From positions 1 through 64,000 of the forward strand of contig JAAEQB010000058.1 of NCBI GenBank assembly GCA_024231975.1: 64,000 nucleotides of DNA, read 5' to 3'. The notes below the pieces were generated by a model. The model made no database searches. It was not told the origin of the DNA and worked only from the letters and a program-made list of their open reading frames with translations. The position numbers and the translations under genes are program-made. Source of the stretch: Allobosea sp. Its GTDB lineage: Bacteria; Pseudomonadota; Alphaproteobacteria; Rhizobiales; Beijerinckiaceae. How positions within the stretch are numbered: position 1 is the stretch's first letter; every line of letters begins with the position of its first letter. Below, piece by piece: positions 24,176-32,353 of this stretch.

Positions 24176-24769
24176 TCAGCCGGCGAGGAACGCGACGCCC
24201 GCGAGCACGAGCCCACCACCGGCGATGCGCGTAACGAGCGGCGCACGGGTGGCAATCGCGCCGGCCAGCATGATGCCGGCGAGGTGGAGCGCCGCCGTCG
24301 CCAGGATGAAGCCTAAGGCATAGGCGAGACCGCTCGCAGTCTCGGGCAGTTCGGCGCCATGGGCGAAGCCGTGGAAGATGGCGAGGATGCCGCAGGCGAG
24401 CGTGCCCGCCGCGAGCGGCGGCGAGGCCTTCAGCGCTACCGCGGCGCCGAGGATGACCACCGAGAAGGCGATGCCGATCTCGACGCCCGGCAGCTCGCCA
24501 CCGGACATGCCCCAGGCTCCGGCCAGAGTCATCATGCTGCCGAAGGCGACGGGATAGGCGATGCGTGCCTTGCTGCCGACCAGCCCGGCCCAGAGGCCGA
24601 CAGCGACCACGGCCAGCACATGGTCGAGCCCGGTCAGCGGATGCATCAGGCCGTGAAGAAAACCGCCGGCCGCACCGGCGCCGGCATGGGCGAAGGCCGG
24701 CGCCGAGGCGAGGACCAAGAACATGGCTAGAAATCCCGTCGCGCGCATGATCATCGTCGAAGCCATCAT
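24176..24769 (-). CDS. HupE/UreJ-family nickel/cobalt permease
   Basis: The 197-residue membrane protein has a signal-like first helix ending APAFAHAG and six further hydrophobic segments. The family signature HPLTGLDHVLAVVAVGLWA (about 42-60) supplies the His and Asp of the metal path, and FHGFAHGAELP near 134 gives the second His motif. HupE/UreJ proteins import Ni2+ (sometimes Co2+) for hydrogenase or urease. Its ATG overlaps the preceding gene's stop (24766-24769). Urease and hydrogenase structural genes are absent nearby, so the client enzyme is unclear. Confidence 0.92.
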   Translation of the reverse strand: MMASTMIMRATGFLAMFLVLASAPAFAHAGAGAAGGFLHGLMHPLTGLDHVLAVVAVGLWAGLVGSKARIAYPVAFGSMMTLAGAWGMSGGELPGVEIGIAFSVVILGAAVALKASPPLAAGTLACGILAIFHGFAHGAELPETASGLAYALGFILATAALHLAGIMLAGAIATRAPLVTRIAGGGLVLAGVAFLAG

Positions 24770-25200
24770 GAGCTCAGGAGCAGTACCGCATAGCCCGCGG
24801 CGACCAGCAGACAGAGCGGCGAATAATAGCGGCGATCATTGCTGGCGAAGGGCTCGCGCGGGTGCAGCCGCCGCCAGACCGGGAGATAGCCGGCGATGCC
24901 GCGAAGCAAGAACACCGCCATGATCGCGAAGCCACCCAGCAGGATGAGCGGACGCAGGGCCGCCATGCCGGATATCTGCATCAGAAGCAGCGGCCAGATC
25001 GCCGTCAGGGCGATCGCCAGCGCAACCAGCAGGCACAGGCCCGGCGACGGCATGCGCCGCGCCCGGGCATTGCCGATCACGGTCGCGATCAGCTCCTCCT
25101 CGCTGGCAGCAGGCCAGAGCCCGCCCCGGCCCCAATAGGCGTGCAGCGCGGCGACGGCGGCTAACAGAAGCGCCAGCGCGGAGGCGATGACGGCGGTCAT
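24766..25200 (-). CDS. DUF3995-family membrane protein
   Basis: The 144-residue protein has four hydrophobic segments. The family pattern is visible as HAYWGRGGLWPAASEEELI near the N terminus, PGLCLLVALAIAL, LRGIAGYLPVWRRLHPREPF and DRRYYSPLCLLVAAGYAVLL at the end. I start it at the ATG at 25200, which overlaps the stop of a small ORF as ATGA; a TTG start at 25269 would add 23 residues. Function is unknown; its position between ureE and hupE suggests a role in metal transport or membrane assembly. Confidence 0.75.
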   Translation of the reverse strand: MTAVIASALALLLAAVAALHAYWGRGGLWPAASEEELIATVIGNARARRMPSPGLCLLVALAIALTAIWPLLLMQISGMAALRPLILLGGFAIMAVFLLRGIAGYLPVWRRLHPREPFASNDRRYYSPLCLLVAAGYAVLLLSS

Positions 25201-25334
25201 GAGCAGAGCGGCCGCGAATATGCCGCCCCGTACGGGGCCGGCATCAGGCCGGCGATCGCCTTCCGGCAAGCGGCGGCGCCGACCGGAACCGCCAGCGTGA
25301 GCCAGACTGTCAGGGGCAGGCGCTCGTCCTGCAT
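25197..25334 (-). CDS. Unlisted 45-codon ORF between ureE and the DUF3995 gene
   Basis: An ATG three bases past the ureE stop (TGAgcgATG) opens 45 codons that end in an ATGA overlap with the next gene, so both junctions look translationally coupled. Codon third positions are mostly G or C as in neighbours. The product begins MQDERLPLTVWLTLAVPVGA and is hydrophobic in residues 8-22. LTVWLTLAVPVGA faintly resembles the start of UreF, the gene normally following ureE, so it might be a ureF remnant; equally it may be a small membrane protein. I cannot choose. Confidence 0.45.
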   Translation of the reverse strand: MQDERLPLTVWLTLAVPVGAAACRKAIAGLMPAPYGAAYSRPLCS

Positions 25335-25337
25335 CGC

Positions 25338-26054
25338 TCAGTGGTCGTGCTTATGACCCTTGTGGCCGTGCTCATGGCCGTGATGACCATGGTCGTGCTT
25401 GTGGCCGTGATCGTCATGGTGGTGATGGTGATCGTGTCCGCAGCCGCAAGCGTCGCCATGGGCGTGCTCATGCGTATGGTGATGCTCGTGAGCATGATCA
25501 TGGCCAGGCTCATGACTGTGGCCGGCATGAGAATGACCATGATCGTGGTCGTGCCCATGACCATGGTGATGATGGTCGTGATGGCCATGGTCGTGGCCAC
25601 AGCCGCAGGCGTCGCCATGGTCGTGGTGATGGACCTCGGGCTCGGGCTGGAACGGCCGCTCGACCTCGCTCATCGCGCAGCCCTGGCCGCGAACCAGCTC
25701 GGCCAGCGCAGGATTCTGCTCAACATAGATCGCGTCGGCGGTGACCTCGGCCGGGACATGGCGGCCGCCCAGGTGCCAGGCGAGGCGCGCCAGCCGCAGC
25801 GGGTTCTCGGCGGTGATCGCGACCAGCTTCTGCGCCGCCGCCCTGATCAGGACGAGCGAACCGTCCTCGAGCTTGACGGCATCGCCATCGTTCAGCGCGG
25901 TCGGCTTGTCGAGGTCGAGCAGGATGTCCTTCCCGCCATCGCCCTTGAGCGCGGCATGGCGCGCGTTGCGGCCATGATGGTCGAGGGTGAGGGTCTCGAC
26001 GACCCGGTCCTGCTTGACCGCGGCCTTGCGGACGACGGAGATGGCGCGCTGCAT
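25338..26054 (-). CDS. ureE: Urease accessory protein UreE with very long His-rich tail
   Basis: The 238-residue nickel metallochaperone has the UreE N-terminal peptide-binding domain (VVETLTLDHHGRNARHAALK; LLDLDKPTALNDGDAVKLED) and C-terminal metal domain (NPLRLARLAWHLGGRHVPAE, with the conserved His). About 95 C-terminal residues are roughly half histidine, with Asp and Gly, and contain the element HGDACGCGHDH twice. Typical tails are much shorter. I start it at 26054, where the UreE fold begins. Urease subunits and UreF/G/D are absent in this window, so it may serve as nickel storage or serve urease elsewhere. Confidence 0.9.
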   Translation of the reverse strand: MQRAISVVRKAAVKQDRVVETLTLDHHGRNARHAALKGDGGKDILLDLDKPTALNDGDAVKLEDGSLVLIRAAAQKLVAITAENPLRLARLAWHLGGRHVPAEVTADAIYVEQNPALAELVRGQGCAMSEVERPFQPEPEVHHHDHGDACGCGHDHGHHDHHHHGHGHDHDHGHSHAGHSHEPGHDHAHEHHHTHEHAHGDACGCGHDHHHHHDDHGHKHDHGHHGHEHGHKGHKHDH

Positions 26055-26077
26055 GGAAAAACCCGTGGCGTGATGGA

Positions 26078-26386
26078 TCAGAGGCGATCGACCGATCGCG
26101 GCTCCACCACTTCGATCACCGGAGCGGCGCTGACGCAAGTCCCGGCGATGGCGAGGAAGGCCTGGAGATGGGCCTGCTGCATGTGCCGGTCGACATCGGC
26201 ACGCTTCTCCCAGCTCTCGACGCTGATGAAATGTCCGGGATCGGTGAGGCTTTCGCAGATGTCATAGCCGAGGCAACCCGGCTCGCGACGTGTTGCCGCA
26301 ATGCAGTCGGATGCCGCGGCAATGAAGCGGTCGCGCTCGGCGGGCATGACCCTGGCGCGGGCGATGACGAGGACGGGATCGGACAT
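26078..26386 (-). CDS. Antibiotic biosynthesis monooxygenase (ABM)-domain protein
   Basis: The 102-residue dimeric alpha-beta barrel protein resembles YgiN-type quinol monooxygenases: VLVIARARVMPAERDRFIAA, TRREPGCLGYDICESLTDPG and FISVESWEKRADVDRHMQQAHLQ are the usual core elements. Such enzymes oxidise quinols or phenolic compounds without added cofactor, though many have no proven activity. It is the first gene of the operon that continues into ureE 23 bp downstream. The link between this protein and nickel handling is unexplained. Confidence 0.85.
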   Translation of the reverse strand: MSDPVLVIARARVMPAERDRFIAAASDCIAATRREPGCLGYDICESLTDPGHFISVESWEKRADVDRHMQQAHLQAFLAIAGTCVSAAPVIEVVEPRSVDRL

Positions 26387-26535
26387 CCGGGATGAGCTTC
26401 CTGAGTTAGCGATGCACGAAATACGGTGGCGACCAACGTCCGGATGCAGCCGCCAATCAATTAGCCGCGTAAATATCTCTGGCCCGCCCGCCTGCGAGGC
26501 TGTTAGATCGCGAAACCAATAATCAGGGGATATTC

Positions 26536-27579
26536 ATGGTCATCTTTTCAGCGTGCCGCGCCCGCAATCTCGGCAGCGGCTTGGCGGGGCTGTGCCTCGC
26601 AGCGCTATTTTCGATCGCGGCCCAGGCCCAGACGACGCTGGAGCGGATCAAGCAGCGCGGCCATCTGATCTGCGGCACCAGCCAGGGCGTCGCCGGCTTC
26701 TCGCTGCCCGATGCGCAGGGGCAATGGCGCGGCTTCGACACCGATCTCTGTAGGGCGCTGGCCGCTGCGATCTTCAACGACCAGGAGAAGGCAAAATACA
26801 TCTCGCTGGCCTCGAAGGACCGGCTGACCGTGCTGCAGAGCGGCGAGATCGACGTGCTCTCGCGGACCACGACCTGGACGCTCGGCCGCGACGCCGGCTT
26901 CGGCCTCAACTTCACCGCGATCAACTATTTCGACGGCCAGGGCTTCCTGGTGCGCAAGAGCACGGGCGTGAAGGACCTCAAGGCGCTGAACGGCGCCTCG
27001 ATCTGCGTCGCGCAGGGCACCACGACGGAACTCAACCTCGCCGACTATTTCCGCAATCACGGCATGAAATACGAGGTCATCGCCTATGCCGGCCTCGACG
27101 AAACGATCCAGGCCTATGAGGCCGGACGCTGCGACGCCTACACCACAGACCTTTCCCAGCTGGCGGCGAACCGGATGAAGCTCAAGGCCCCGGCCGAGCA
27201 CGATCTGCTGCCCGAGATGATCTCGAAGGAACCGCTCGGCCCCTGGGTCCGCCAGGGCGACGACGGCTGGTTCGATATCGTGCGCTGGACCGTCTACGCC
27301 ATGCTGAACGCCGAGGAATTCGGCATCACTCAGGCCAATGTCGAGGAGATGGTGAAGTCGGCCAATCCCGAGATCAAGCGCCTGCTCGGAGCCGAGGGCA
27401 AGTTCGGCGAGAGCCTCGGGCTGACCAACGACTGGGTCGTGCGGATCGTCAAGGCGGTCGGCAACTATGGCGAGAGCTTCGACCGGCATCTCGGCGCCAA
27501 GTCGCCGCTCAACCTGCCGCGCGGGATGAACAGATTGTGGACGCAGGGCGGCCTGCAATACGCGCCGCCGGTGCGCTAG
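26536..27579 (+). CDS. General L-amino acid ABC transporter binding protein (AapJ-like)
   Basis: The 347-residue periplasmic protein has a signal peptide (to about residue 34, AQAQT) and the AapJ/BztA layout: LERIKQRGHLICGTSQGVAG, WRGFDTDLCRALAAAIF, SGEIDVLSRTTTWTLGRD and the later WFDIVRWTVYAMLNAEEFGI. AGGGGAT precedes the ATG. The permease and ATPase genes normally next to aapJ are missing, so this is an orphan that must use a permease encoded elsewhere. It converges on another orphan binding protein with a perfect terminator hairpin between. Confidence 0.9.
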   Translation: MVIFSACRARNLGSGLAGLCLAALFSIAAQAQTTLERIKQRGHLICGTSQGVAGFSLPDAQGQWRGFDTDLCRALAAAIFNDQEKAKYISLASKDRLTVLQSGEIDVLSRTTTWTLGRDAGFGLNFTAINYFDGQGFLVRKSTGVKDLKALNGASICVAQGTTTELNLADYFRNHGMKYEVIAYAGLDETIQAYEAGRCDAYTTDLSQLAANRMKLKAPAEHDLLPEMISKEPLGPWVRQGDDGWFDIVRWTVYAMLNAEEFGITQANVEEMVKSANPEIKRLLGAEGKFGESLGLTNDWVVRIVKAVGNYGESFDRHLGAKSPLNLPRGMNRLWTQGGLQYAPPVR

Positions 27580-27598
27580 CGCCCGATATCGCGGAAGA

Positions 27599-27634
27599 GT
27601 TCAGTAGCGCCGGCAAGCATCAGCGCTACTGAAC
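27599..27634. terminator. Bidirectional terminator, perfect 12-bp stem
   Basis: GTTCAGTAGCGC and GCGCTACTGAAC are perfect inverted arms with a 12-nt loop, placed between the stops of two convergent genes (27579 and 27645). On the minus strand CTTC/TCTTCC follows; neither strand has a long U-run. Position and perfect pairing make a shared terminator likely. Confidence 0.6.
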
Positions 27635-27644
27635 GAAACCACCC

Positions 27645-28673
27645 TCAGCGCGGCAGCCCCTTCACCTCGTCGTCGAACTTCTTCAGGAGGCGCGAGCGCT
27701 CGGCCGGACTGCCCCAGCGCGGGGTGTCGTAGTCGATCAGCTTGATCTCCTCGAATTTCGGCGCGTCGGGCGAGAGCTTGGAATTCTTGTTCGACGGGAT
27801 CGAGTTGATCTTGAGCCTGGCGTTGATGTCCTGCGCCTCCGGCGAGAGTGTGAAATCGACGAATTTGCGCGCCGCCTCCGGGTTCTTGCCGCCTTTGATC
27901 ACCGAGACCGAGCCGGTCTCGTAGCCGGTGCCCTCGCAGGGGGCGACGATGCCGATCGGCGCGCCCTGGAGCTTCTGCGTCAGCATGTCGTGCATGAAGG
28001 CGATGCCGACCGCGGTCTCGCCGAGCGCCGTCGCCTTGACCGGGGCGATGCCCGACTTGGTGTACTGGCTGATGTTCTTGTGCAGGCTCTTCAGGAAGTC
28101 GAAGCCCTTCTCCTCGCCGAGGCGCTGGACGGTGGTGGCGAGGAAGACATAGGCAGTGCCGGACGAACTGGGATCGGCGACCTGGACCTCGTCCTTGAAC
28201 TTGGGATCGAGCAGGTCGGCCCAGCATTTCGGCTCGGCCAGCTTCTTGCTCTTCAGCGTCTCGAGATTGTAGCCGATGCCCAGCGCGCCGAGGTAAATTC
28301 CTGACGTGCGGAATTTCGACTGCTCGGCATGGCGCCTCGCCCAGTCGTGCAGTTCCGCCAGCCTCGGCGACTTGTACTCGTCGAGCAGGCCCTCGTCGGC
28401 GGCCTGTAGATGCGGCTCGCCCGGCCCACCCCACCAGACGTCGCCGCGCGGATTGGTCGCCTCGGCCTTGACCTGCGCATAGACCTCGCCGGTCGACTTG
28501 CGGACCATCTGGACCTTGATGCCGGTCGCCTTCTCGAAGATCGAGGCGCCCTCGCGGCATTGCTCCTCCAGGATCGAGCAATAGACTGTGACCTGCCCCT
28601 GGGCGGCGGCAGGCGTCGCGAAGGCGGCGAAAGCCGTGCCGGCGAGCAGAGCAAGGTGAGACAGACGGAACAA
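27645..28673 (-). CDS. ABC transporter substrate-binding protein (family 1, FbpA/PotD-like)
   Basis: The 342-residue protein opens with a signal peptide ending ATPAAAQG when started at the TTG at 28673, which has GGGAGG six bases upstream; the longer ATG reading from 28712 has no ribosome site. The mature part begins VTVYCSILEEQCREGASIFE and contains GDVWWGGPGEPHLQAADEGL, as in ferric ion and phosphonate-type family 1 proteins. No permease or ATPase lies nearby, so it is an orphan. Ligand unknown. Confidence 0.85.
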   Translation of the reverse strand: MFRLSHLALLAGTAFAAFATPAAAQGQVTVYCSILEEQCREGASIFEKATGIKVQMVRKSTGEVYAQVKAEATNPRGDVWWGGPGEPHLQAADEGLLDEYKSPRLAELHDWARRHAEQSKFRTSGIYLGALGIGYNLETLKSKKLAEPKCWADLLDPKFKDEVQVADPSSSGTAYVFLATTVQRLGEEKGFDFLKSLHKNISQYTKSGIAPVKATALGETAVGIAFMHDMLTQKLQGAPIGIVAPCEGTGYETGSVSVIKGGKNPEAARKFVDFTLSPEAQDINARLKINSIPSNKNSKLSPDAPKFEEIKLIDYDTPRWGSPAERSRLLKKFDDEVKGLPR

Positions 28674-28775
28674 GGCAACCTCCCGGGGACGGCCAATATT
28701 GTTAGCCGACACCAGAAAGAGCGCGCCTCAGCCTGTCAACTACCCTCTCCTCCCTGATCGATTTCGAAGCTGCTT

Positions 28776-29600
28776 TCAGGCCGCGGAGTCGGGTTCCGGC
28801 AGCTCCGCAGGGATCACGGCCGCCTTTCTTTTCGCCGCCGGCTTCTTGCGCCGCTTCGGCTTGCGACGGGGCAATTGCGCCTCCTGCAGCATTTCGAGCT
28901 GGACCTGCTGGATCTCGGCGAGGCGCTGCCATTGCCGCGTGATCAGATGGTCGATCTTCTCGTGCAGATGGCGGACCTCGAGCTCGGCCTTGAGGTTGAC
29001 CTGGTAGTCGTTGAAGGAGCGCAGCCGGTCCTTCGCCTCCTGTCGCTTCTGGCTCATCATGATGATCGGCGCCTGGATGGCGGCAAGGCAGGACAGGACG
29101 AGATTGAGCAGGATGAAGGGATAGGGATCGAAGGCGCTGGCCGCCATCGCGATGTTCACCAGCATCCAGCCGATCAGCACCACGCCGAAGCTGATCAGGA
29201 AGGCCCAGGAGCCGCCGAAGCTGGCAAGCCCGTCCGAGAGACGCTCGCCGAGGGTGCGATGCTCCTCGAAATCATCCTCGACGTTCTCGGCGATCGTGTC
29301 CTGCCGGGCGATGCTTTCGGCGACCTCGCGGTCGAGATCGGTGTACTCGCCGTGCTCCTCGCGCAGGATCTCCTCGACATATCGGGTGCGATAGCGCGCC
29401 AGCTCCTTGAGACTGATCAGGCTGTCATCGTCGAGATCGGGGAAGTCGCGCCGGATATGCTCGACCAGCGAGGGCCGCAATGTCCCGAGCGCGATCAGGT
29501 TCTTGCGGCTGAGTTCGACGCCGCTGATGGCGCAGACGCCGCGCTTGAGCTTGCCGGCATCGAGCGTCGGGAGAGACGGGAACACAACGTCGTCTTGCAT
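28776..29600 (-). CDS. DUF1003 membrane protein
   Basis: The 274-residue protein has a soluble N-terminal part with CAISG (Cys near residue 23) and a regular Arg/Glu-rich helix, then two membrane helices (SWAFLISFGVVLIGWMLVNI at about 128-147; FILLNLVLSCLAAIQAPIIM at about 159-178), which is the DUF1003 core, followed by DRLRSFNDYQVNLKAELEV. The C-terminal 40 residues are a Lys/Arg-rich tail (PRRKPKRRKKPAAKRKAAV). Function is unknown. It is transcribed alone. Confidence 0.88.
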   Translation of the reverse strand: MQDDVVFPSLPTLDAGKLKRGVCAISGVELSRKNLIALGTLRPSLVEHIRRDFPDLDDDSLISLKELARYRTRYVEEILREEHGEYTDLDREVAESIARQDTIAENVEDDFEEHRTLGERLSDGLASFGGSWAFLISFGVVLIGWMLVNIAMAASAFDPYPFILLNLVLSCLAAIQAPIIMMSQKRQEAKDRLRSFNDYQVNLKAELEVRHLHEKIDHLITRQWQRLAEIQQVQLEMLQEAQLPRRKPKRRKKPAAKRKAAVIPAELPEPDSAA

Positions 29601-29832
29601 CGCGGCCTGGCCTGGAGATCGTTCGAGTATGCGATGGCCGGCGCCTGCGGATAGCGGGCCAGCGGCATCACATCGTTACGCTGGAACAGGATCGCGTCGC
29701 AAATGCGTCGTTGCAGGCCACCACGTGTTGCCTGTCGCATCGCCGCCGCGCGCCCTCGCCCATGAGGTCGCGCGGCAGCTTCGGAATTGCCGGGCCGGGC
29801 GCCGCGCTCGGTGTTCCCGCGCGGCTTCAGCC

Positions 29833-30189
29833 TCAGGCCTTGACCTTCTCGCTCTCGTCTTCGGCAGCTTCGTCTTCATCGTCCTCGGCGGTCTCGGCGT
29901 CCTCGTCTTCTTCCTCGTCCGCCTCGTCGTCGCCTTCCACCTCGTCCTCATCCTCGTCTTCATCGTCGAGGCTGGCGTATTCATAGGCGAAGACGATCTC
30001 GCCGGTGGCCGGATCGAAGCTGCTCGCGGTCGACTCGTCGAAAGCCTCGATCAGCATCTCGGCATCCTCGGGGCCGTCGACATCGAAGCGGCGCACGGCT
30101 TCCTCGCCCTCGCCTTTCAGCGCGAGCTCGATCGCCCAGCCGCGGGAGCCGGTATCATAGACGCATTTCAGTCCCTGGATCGCCAGCAT
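29833..30189 (-). CDS. Small protein with extremely acidic C-terminal tail
   Basis: The 118-residue protein has a short folded N-terminal part (MLAIQGLKCVYDTGSRGWAI and VDGPEDAEMLIEAFDESTAS, with FDPATGEIVFAYEY) and about 45 C-terminal residues that are almost only Asp, Glu and Ala. GGAGAG precedes the chosen ATG; a start at 30228 is less likely. I do not recognise the N-terminal part. Such tails can mimic nucleic acid, bind basic proteins or divalent metals; none of these is shown here. Confidence 0.75.
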   Translation of the reverse strand: MLAIQGLKCVYDTGSRGWAIELALKGEGEEAVRRFDVDGPEDAEMLIEAFDESTASSFDPATGEIVFAYEYASLDDEDEDEDEVEGDDEADEEEDEDAETAEDDEDEAAEDESEKVKA

Positions 30190-30212
30190 GACACTCTCCT
30201 CACGTTGACCAG

Positions 30213-30228
30213 GTGCGCGGCAGCGCAC
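30213..30228 (-). terminator. Small hairpin downstream of PfkB kinase gene
   Basis: GTGCGC-ggca-GCGCAC is a perfect 6-bp stem about 85 bases past the kinase stop and ahead of the acidic-protein gene. There is no U-run, so termination is tentative. Confidence 0.25.
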
Positions 30229-30311
30229 AGCCGATCACATGCCCGAGCAGCGTGACGAGGGCGCGACGCGGCACTGACGCATCGACGACACCAGCGATTG
30301 AATTGCGGCCA

Positions 30312-31205
30312 TCAAGGGTGCGCGGCCAGGAAGCGCTCGACTTCCTCGCGTGTCGGCGTGCCCGCCCGGCCGCCGAAGCGGGTGCATTTGATCGCCGCCA
30401 CCGCCGAAGCGAAACGCACGGCCTGACGCTCCCCTTGCCCCTCGGCCAGCGCCAGCGCAAACGCGCCATGCCAGACATCGCCGGCGCCGAGCGTATCCAC
30501 CGCCTCGATCGGGAAAGCCGGCAGATGGGCGATGCCACCCTTCTCCATGAACAGCACGCCACGCGGGCCGAGCGTCACCGCCAGCCAGTTCTGCGCATCG
30601 AGCGCCAACGCTTCCAGCGCCGCCCTCGGCTCCTGCCCGCCCGAGATCTCGCTCAGCGCCTTCTCGCTGAAAGCGACGTGGCTGGCGATGGTGACCATCT
30701 CCGGATGGGTCGGCTGGCGATCGCCGTCGATCACGCCGGGCACGCCGGCCTTGCGAGCCAGCTTCAGCGCCGCCAGCGAGCCCTCGCCCCAGCGCGTATC
30801 GACCAACACGCCGTCGCAGCCATCAGGTAGCGCATCGGGCAGCCAGTTTGTCGTCAGCGGCGTCTTCGGGTCGGTATAGGAGACGACCATACGCTCGCCC
30901 TGGGCGTCGATCAGGATCGAGGAGACCGGCGAGCGCAGGCCGGGAAAGCGCGGCGAGAGCGAGGTGTCGACGCCGTCCTGCTGCAATTGCGCAACGATGG
31001 TGTCGCCGACCGCATCGTCGCCCAGGCGGGTCGCCAGCCAAGCCTTGCCGCCGAGCCGGCCGATCGCGGCCGAGCCGCTGCCGGCGCAGCCGCCGCCGGT
31101 GACAACGAGATCGCGCGCCCGATCCTTCTCGCCGGGATTGGGCACGCGCTCGACACTGTAGACATAGTCGAGCGTCGCGATACCGAGACAGAAGACACCG
31201 GCCAT
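30312..31205 (-). CDS. PfkB-family sugar kinase
   Basis: The 297-residue kinase has the ribokinase fold: N-terminal FCLGIATLDYVYSV, the first signature region GGGCAGSGSAAIGRLGGKAW (about 32-51), and the C-terminal signature VDTLGAGDVWHGAFALALAE with the catalytic Asp near 244 and anion-hole GAGD. It phosphorylates a sugar or nucleoside-type ligand; the specificity cannot be read from sequence. It begins 5 bp past the aldose epimerase stop, with GGAG upstream, so the two form an operon, consistent with sugar catabolism. Confidence 0.9.
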   Translation of the reverse strand: MAGVFCLGIATLDYVYSVERVPNPGEKDRARDLVVTGGGCAGSGSAAIGRLGGKAWLATRLGDDAVGDTIVAQLQQDGVDTSLSPRFPGLRSPVSSILIDAQGERMVVSYTDPKTPLTTNWLPDALPDGCDGVLVDTRWGEGSLAALKLARKAGVPGVIDGDRQPTHPEMVTIASHVAFSEKALSEISGGQEPRAALEALALDAQNWLAVTLGPRGVLFMEKGGIAHLPAFPIEAVDTLGAGDVWHGAFALALAEGQGERQAVRFASAVAAIKCTRFGGRAGTPTREEVERFLAAHP

Positions 31206-31210
31206 ACGAC

Positions 31211-32257
31211 TTACGCTCCGAACCTGAATTCGCTGATCTGGCGATAGACCTCGCCGGGGCGCAGCACCGTCGACGGGAAATGCGGCAGATTGGGCGAGTC
31301 CGGCACATGCTGCGGCTCAAGCGCGATGCCGGCGCAGGCGCCATAGCGGACGCCGTCGAGGCCGGCGACCGGCGTGTCCAGCTTGAAGCCGTCATAGACC
31401 TGCAGCGCCGGCTCGGTCGTCCAGATCTCCATGGCAAGGCCCGAGCGGCGTGAGCGCAAGGTCGCGGCATGGGCGATTTCGAGCCCAGTCGCCGCCGCCT
31501 GCTCGCGACGATCCCGGCGCAGCAGGTAGTTATGATCGTACCAGAAGCGCGAGCCGTCCGGATTGTCGAAGCGGATCGGCCGGCTCTTTCGGAAATCGAA
31601 AGGCGTCCCGGCCACCGAAGCGACCGATCCGTCCGGGATCAGGTCGGCATCGACCGGCGTGACCAGATTGGCGCGGACCTCGAACTCGTGATCGAGAATA
31701 TCCGGGGCATCGTCGAGGCGGAAATAGGAGTGATGTGCCAGGTTGACGATCGTCGGCGCGTCGGTGGTGGCGCTGAGCTCGATCCGCAAGGTCGCGGCGC
31801 CGACGAGGCTGTAGCGGCAGAGGACATCGAGCGTGCCGGGATAGCCGGCATCGCCGGCCGGGGAGACCAGCGCCAACGTCGCGCTCGTCTCGTCATGATG
31901 CACCAGCGTCCAGGGCCGCTTGCCAAAACCCTGCCCGCCGCCATGCAGCGAGTTGCGGCCATGCTCGTTCAGCGGCGTCTGGTATTCGACGCCGTCGAGC
32001 ACGAAACGGCCGCCGCCGATGCGGTTGGCGAAGCGGCCGGCGATCGCGCCCATATGCGGGGAATGCCGGGGGTAATCGGCGAAATCGGGGAAACCGAGCA
32101 CGACGCGCTGGCGCCCGCCATCGGGCCGCGGCACGACGAGATCACGCAGTACCGCCCCCCATTCCATCACCCGCACCTCGGCGCCAGCGGTAGAGCGGAG
32201 CACGGCCTCGTGGATCGGCGTGCCGTCGTCGAGCGTACCGAACAGCGTCTTGGTCAA
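31211..32257 (-). CDS. Aldose 1-epimerase (mutarotase)
   Basis: The 348-residue enzyme interconverts alpha and beta anomers of aldoses. Conserved residues are in GRFANRIGGGRFVLDG, LNEHGRNSLHGGGQGFGKRP (substrate Asn/Arg and first His), LAHHSYFRLDD (catalytic His) and GIALEPQHVPDSPNLPHFPS with the catalytic Glu. I start it at a TTG (32257) with GGGAGG six bases upstream; the ATG at 32290 has no comparable site. It is co-transcribed with the PfkB kinase. Confidence 0.9.
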   Translation of the reverse strand: MTKTLFGTLDDGTPIHEAVLRSTAGAEVRVMEWGAVLRDLVVPRPDGGRQRVVLGFPDFADYPRHSPHMGAIAGRFANRIGGGRFVLDGVEYQTPLNEHGRNSLHGGGQGFGKRPWTLVHHDETSATLALVSPAGDAGYPGTLDVLCRYSLVGAATLRIELSATTDAPTIVNLAHHSYFRLDDAPDILDHEFEVRANLVTPVDADLIPDGSVASVAGTPFDFRKSRPIRFDNPDGSRFWYDHNYLLRRDRREQAAATGLEIAHAATLRSRRSGLAMEIWTTEPALQVYDGFKLDTPVAGLDGVRYGACAGIALEPQHVPDSPNLPHFPSTVLRPGEVYRQISEFRFGA

Positions 32258-32353
32258 GGCCAGCCTCCCGCCGCGCCGCCCTTTCATCAAGGCGGTCGCG
32301 GTTCCTTCGCTAGTCGCAGATATGCTGCGGGCACAAGCCCCGCAATCGCGCCC

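Noticed and set aside
25341..26267. 308-codon open frame on the plus strand opposite ureE, rich in Met and Val
   Set aside because: It is the antisense image of the His/Asp codons of the ureE tail; no ribosome site and no family features.
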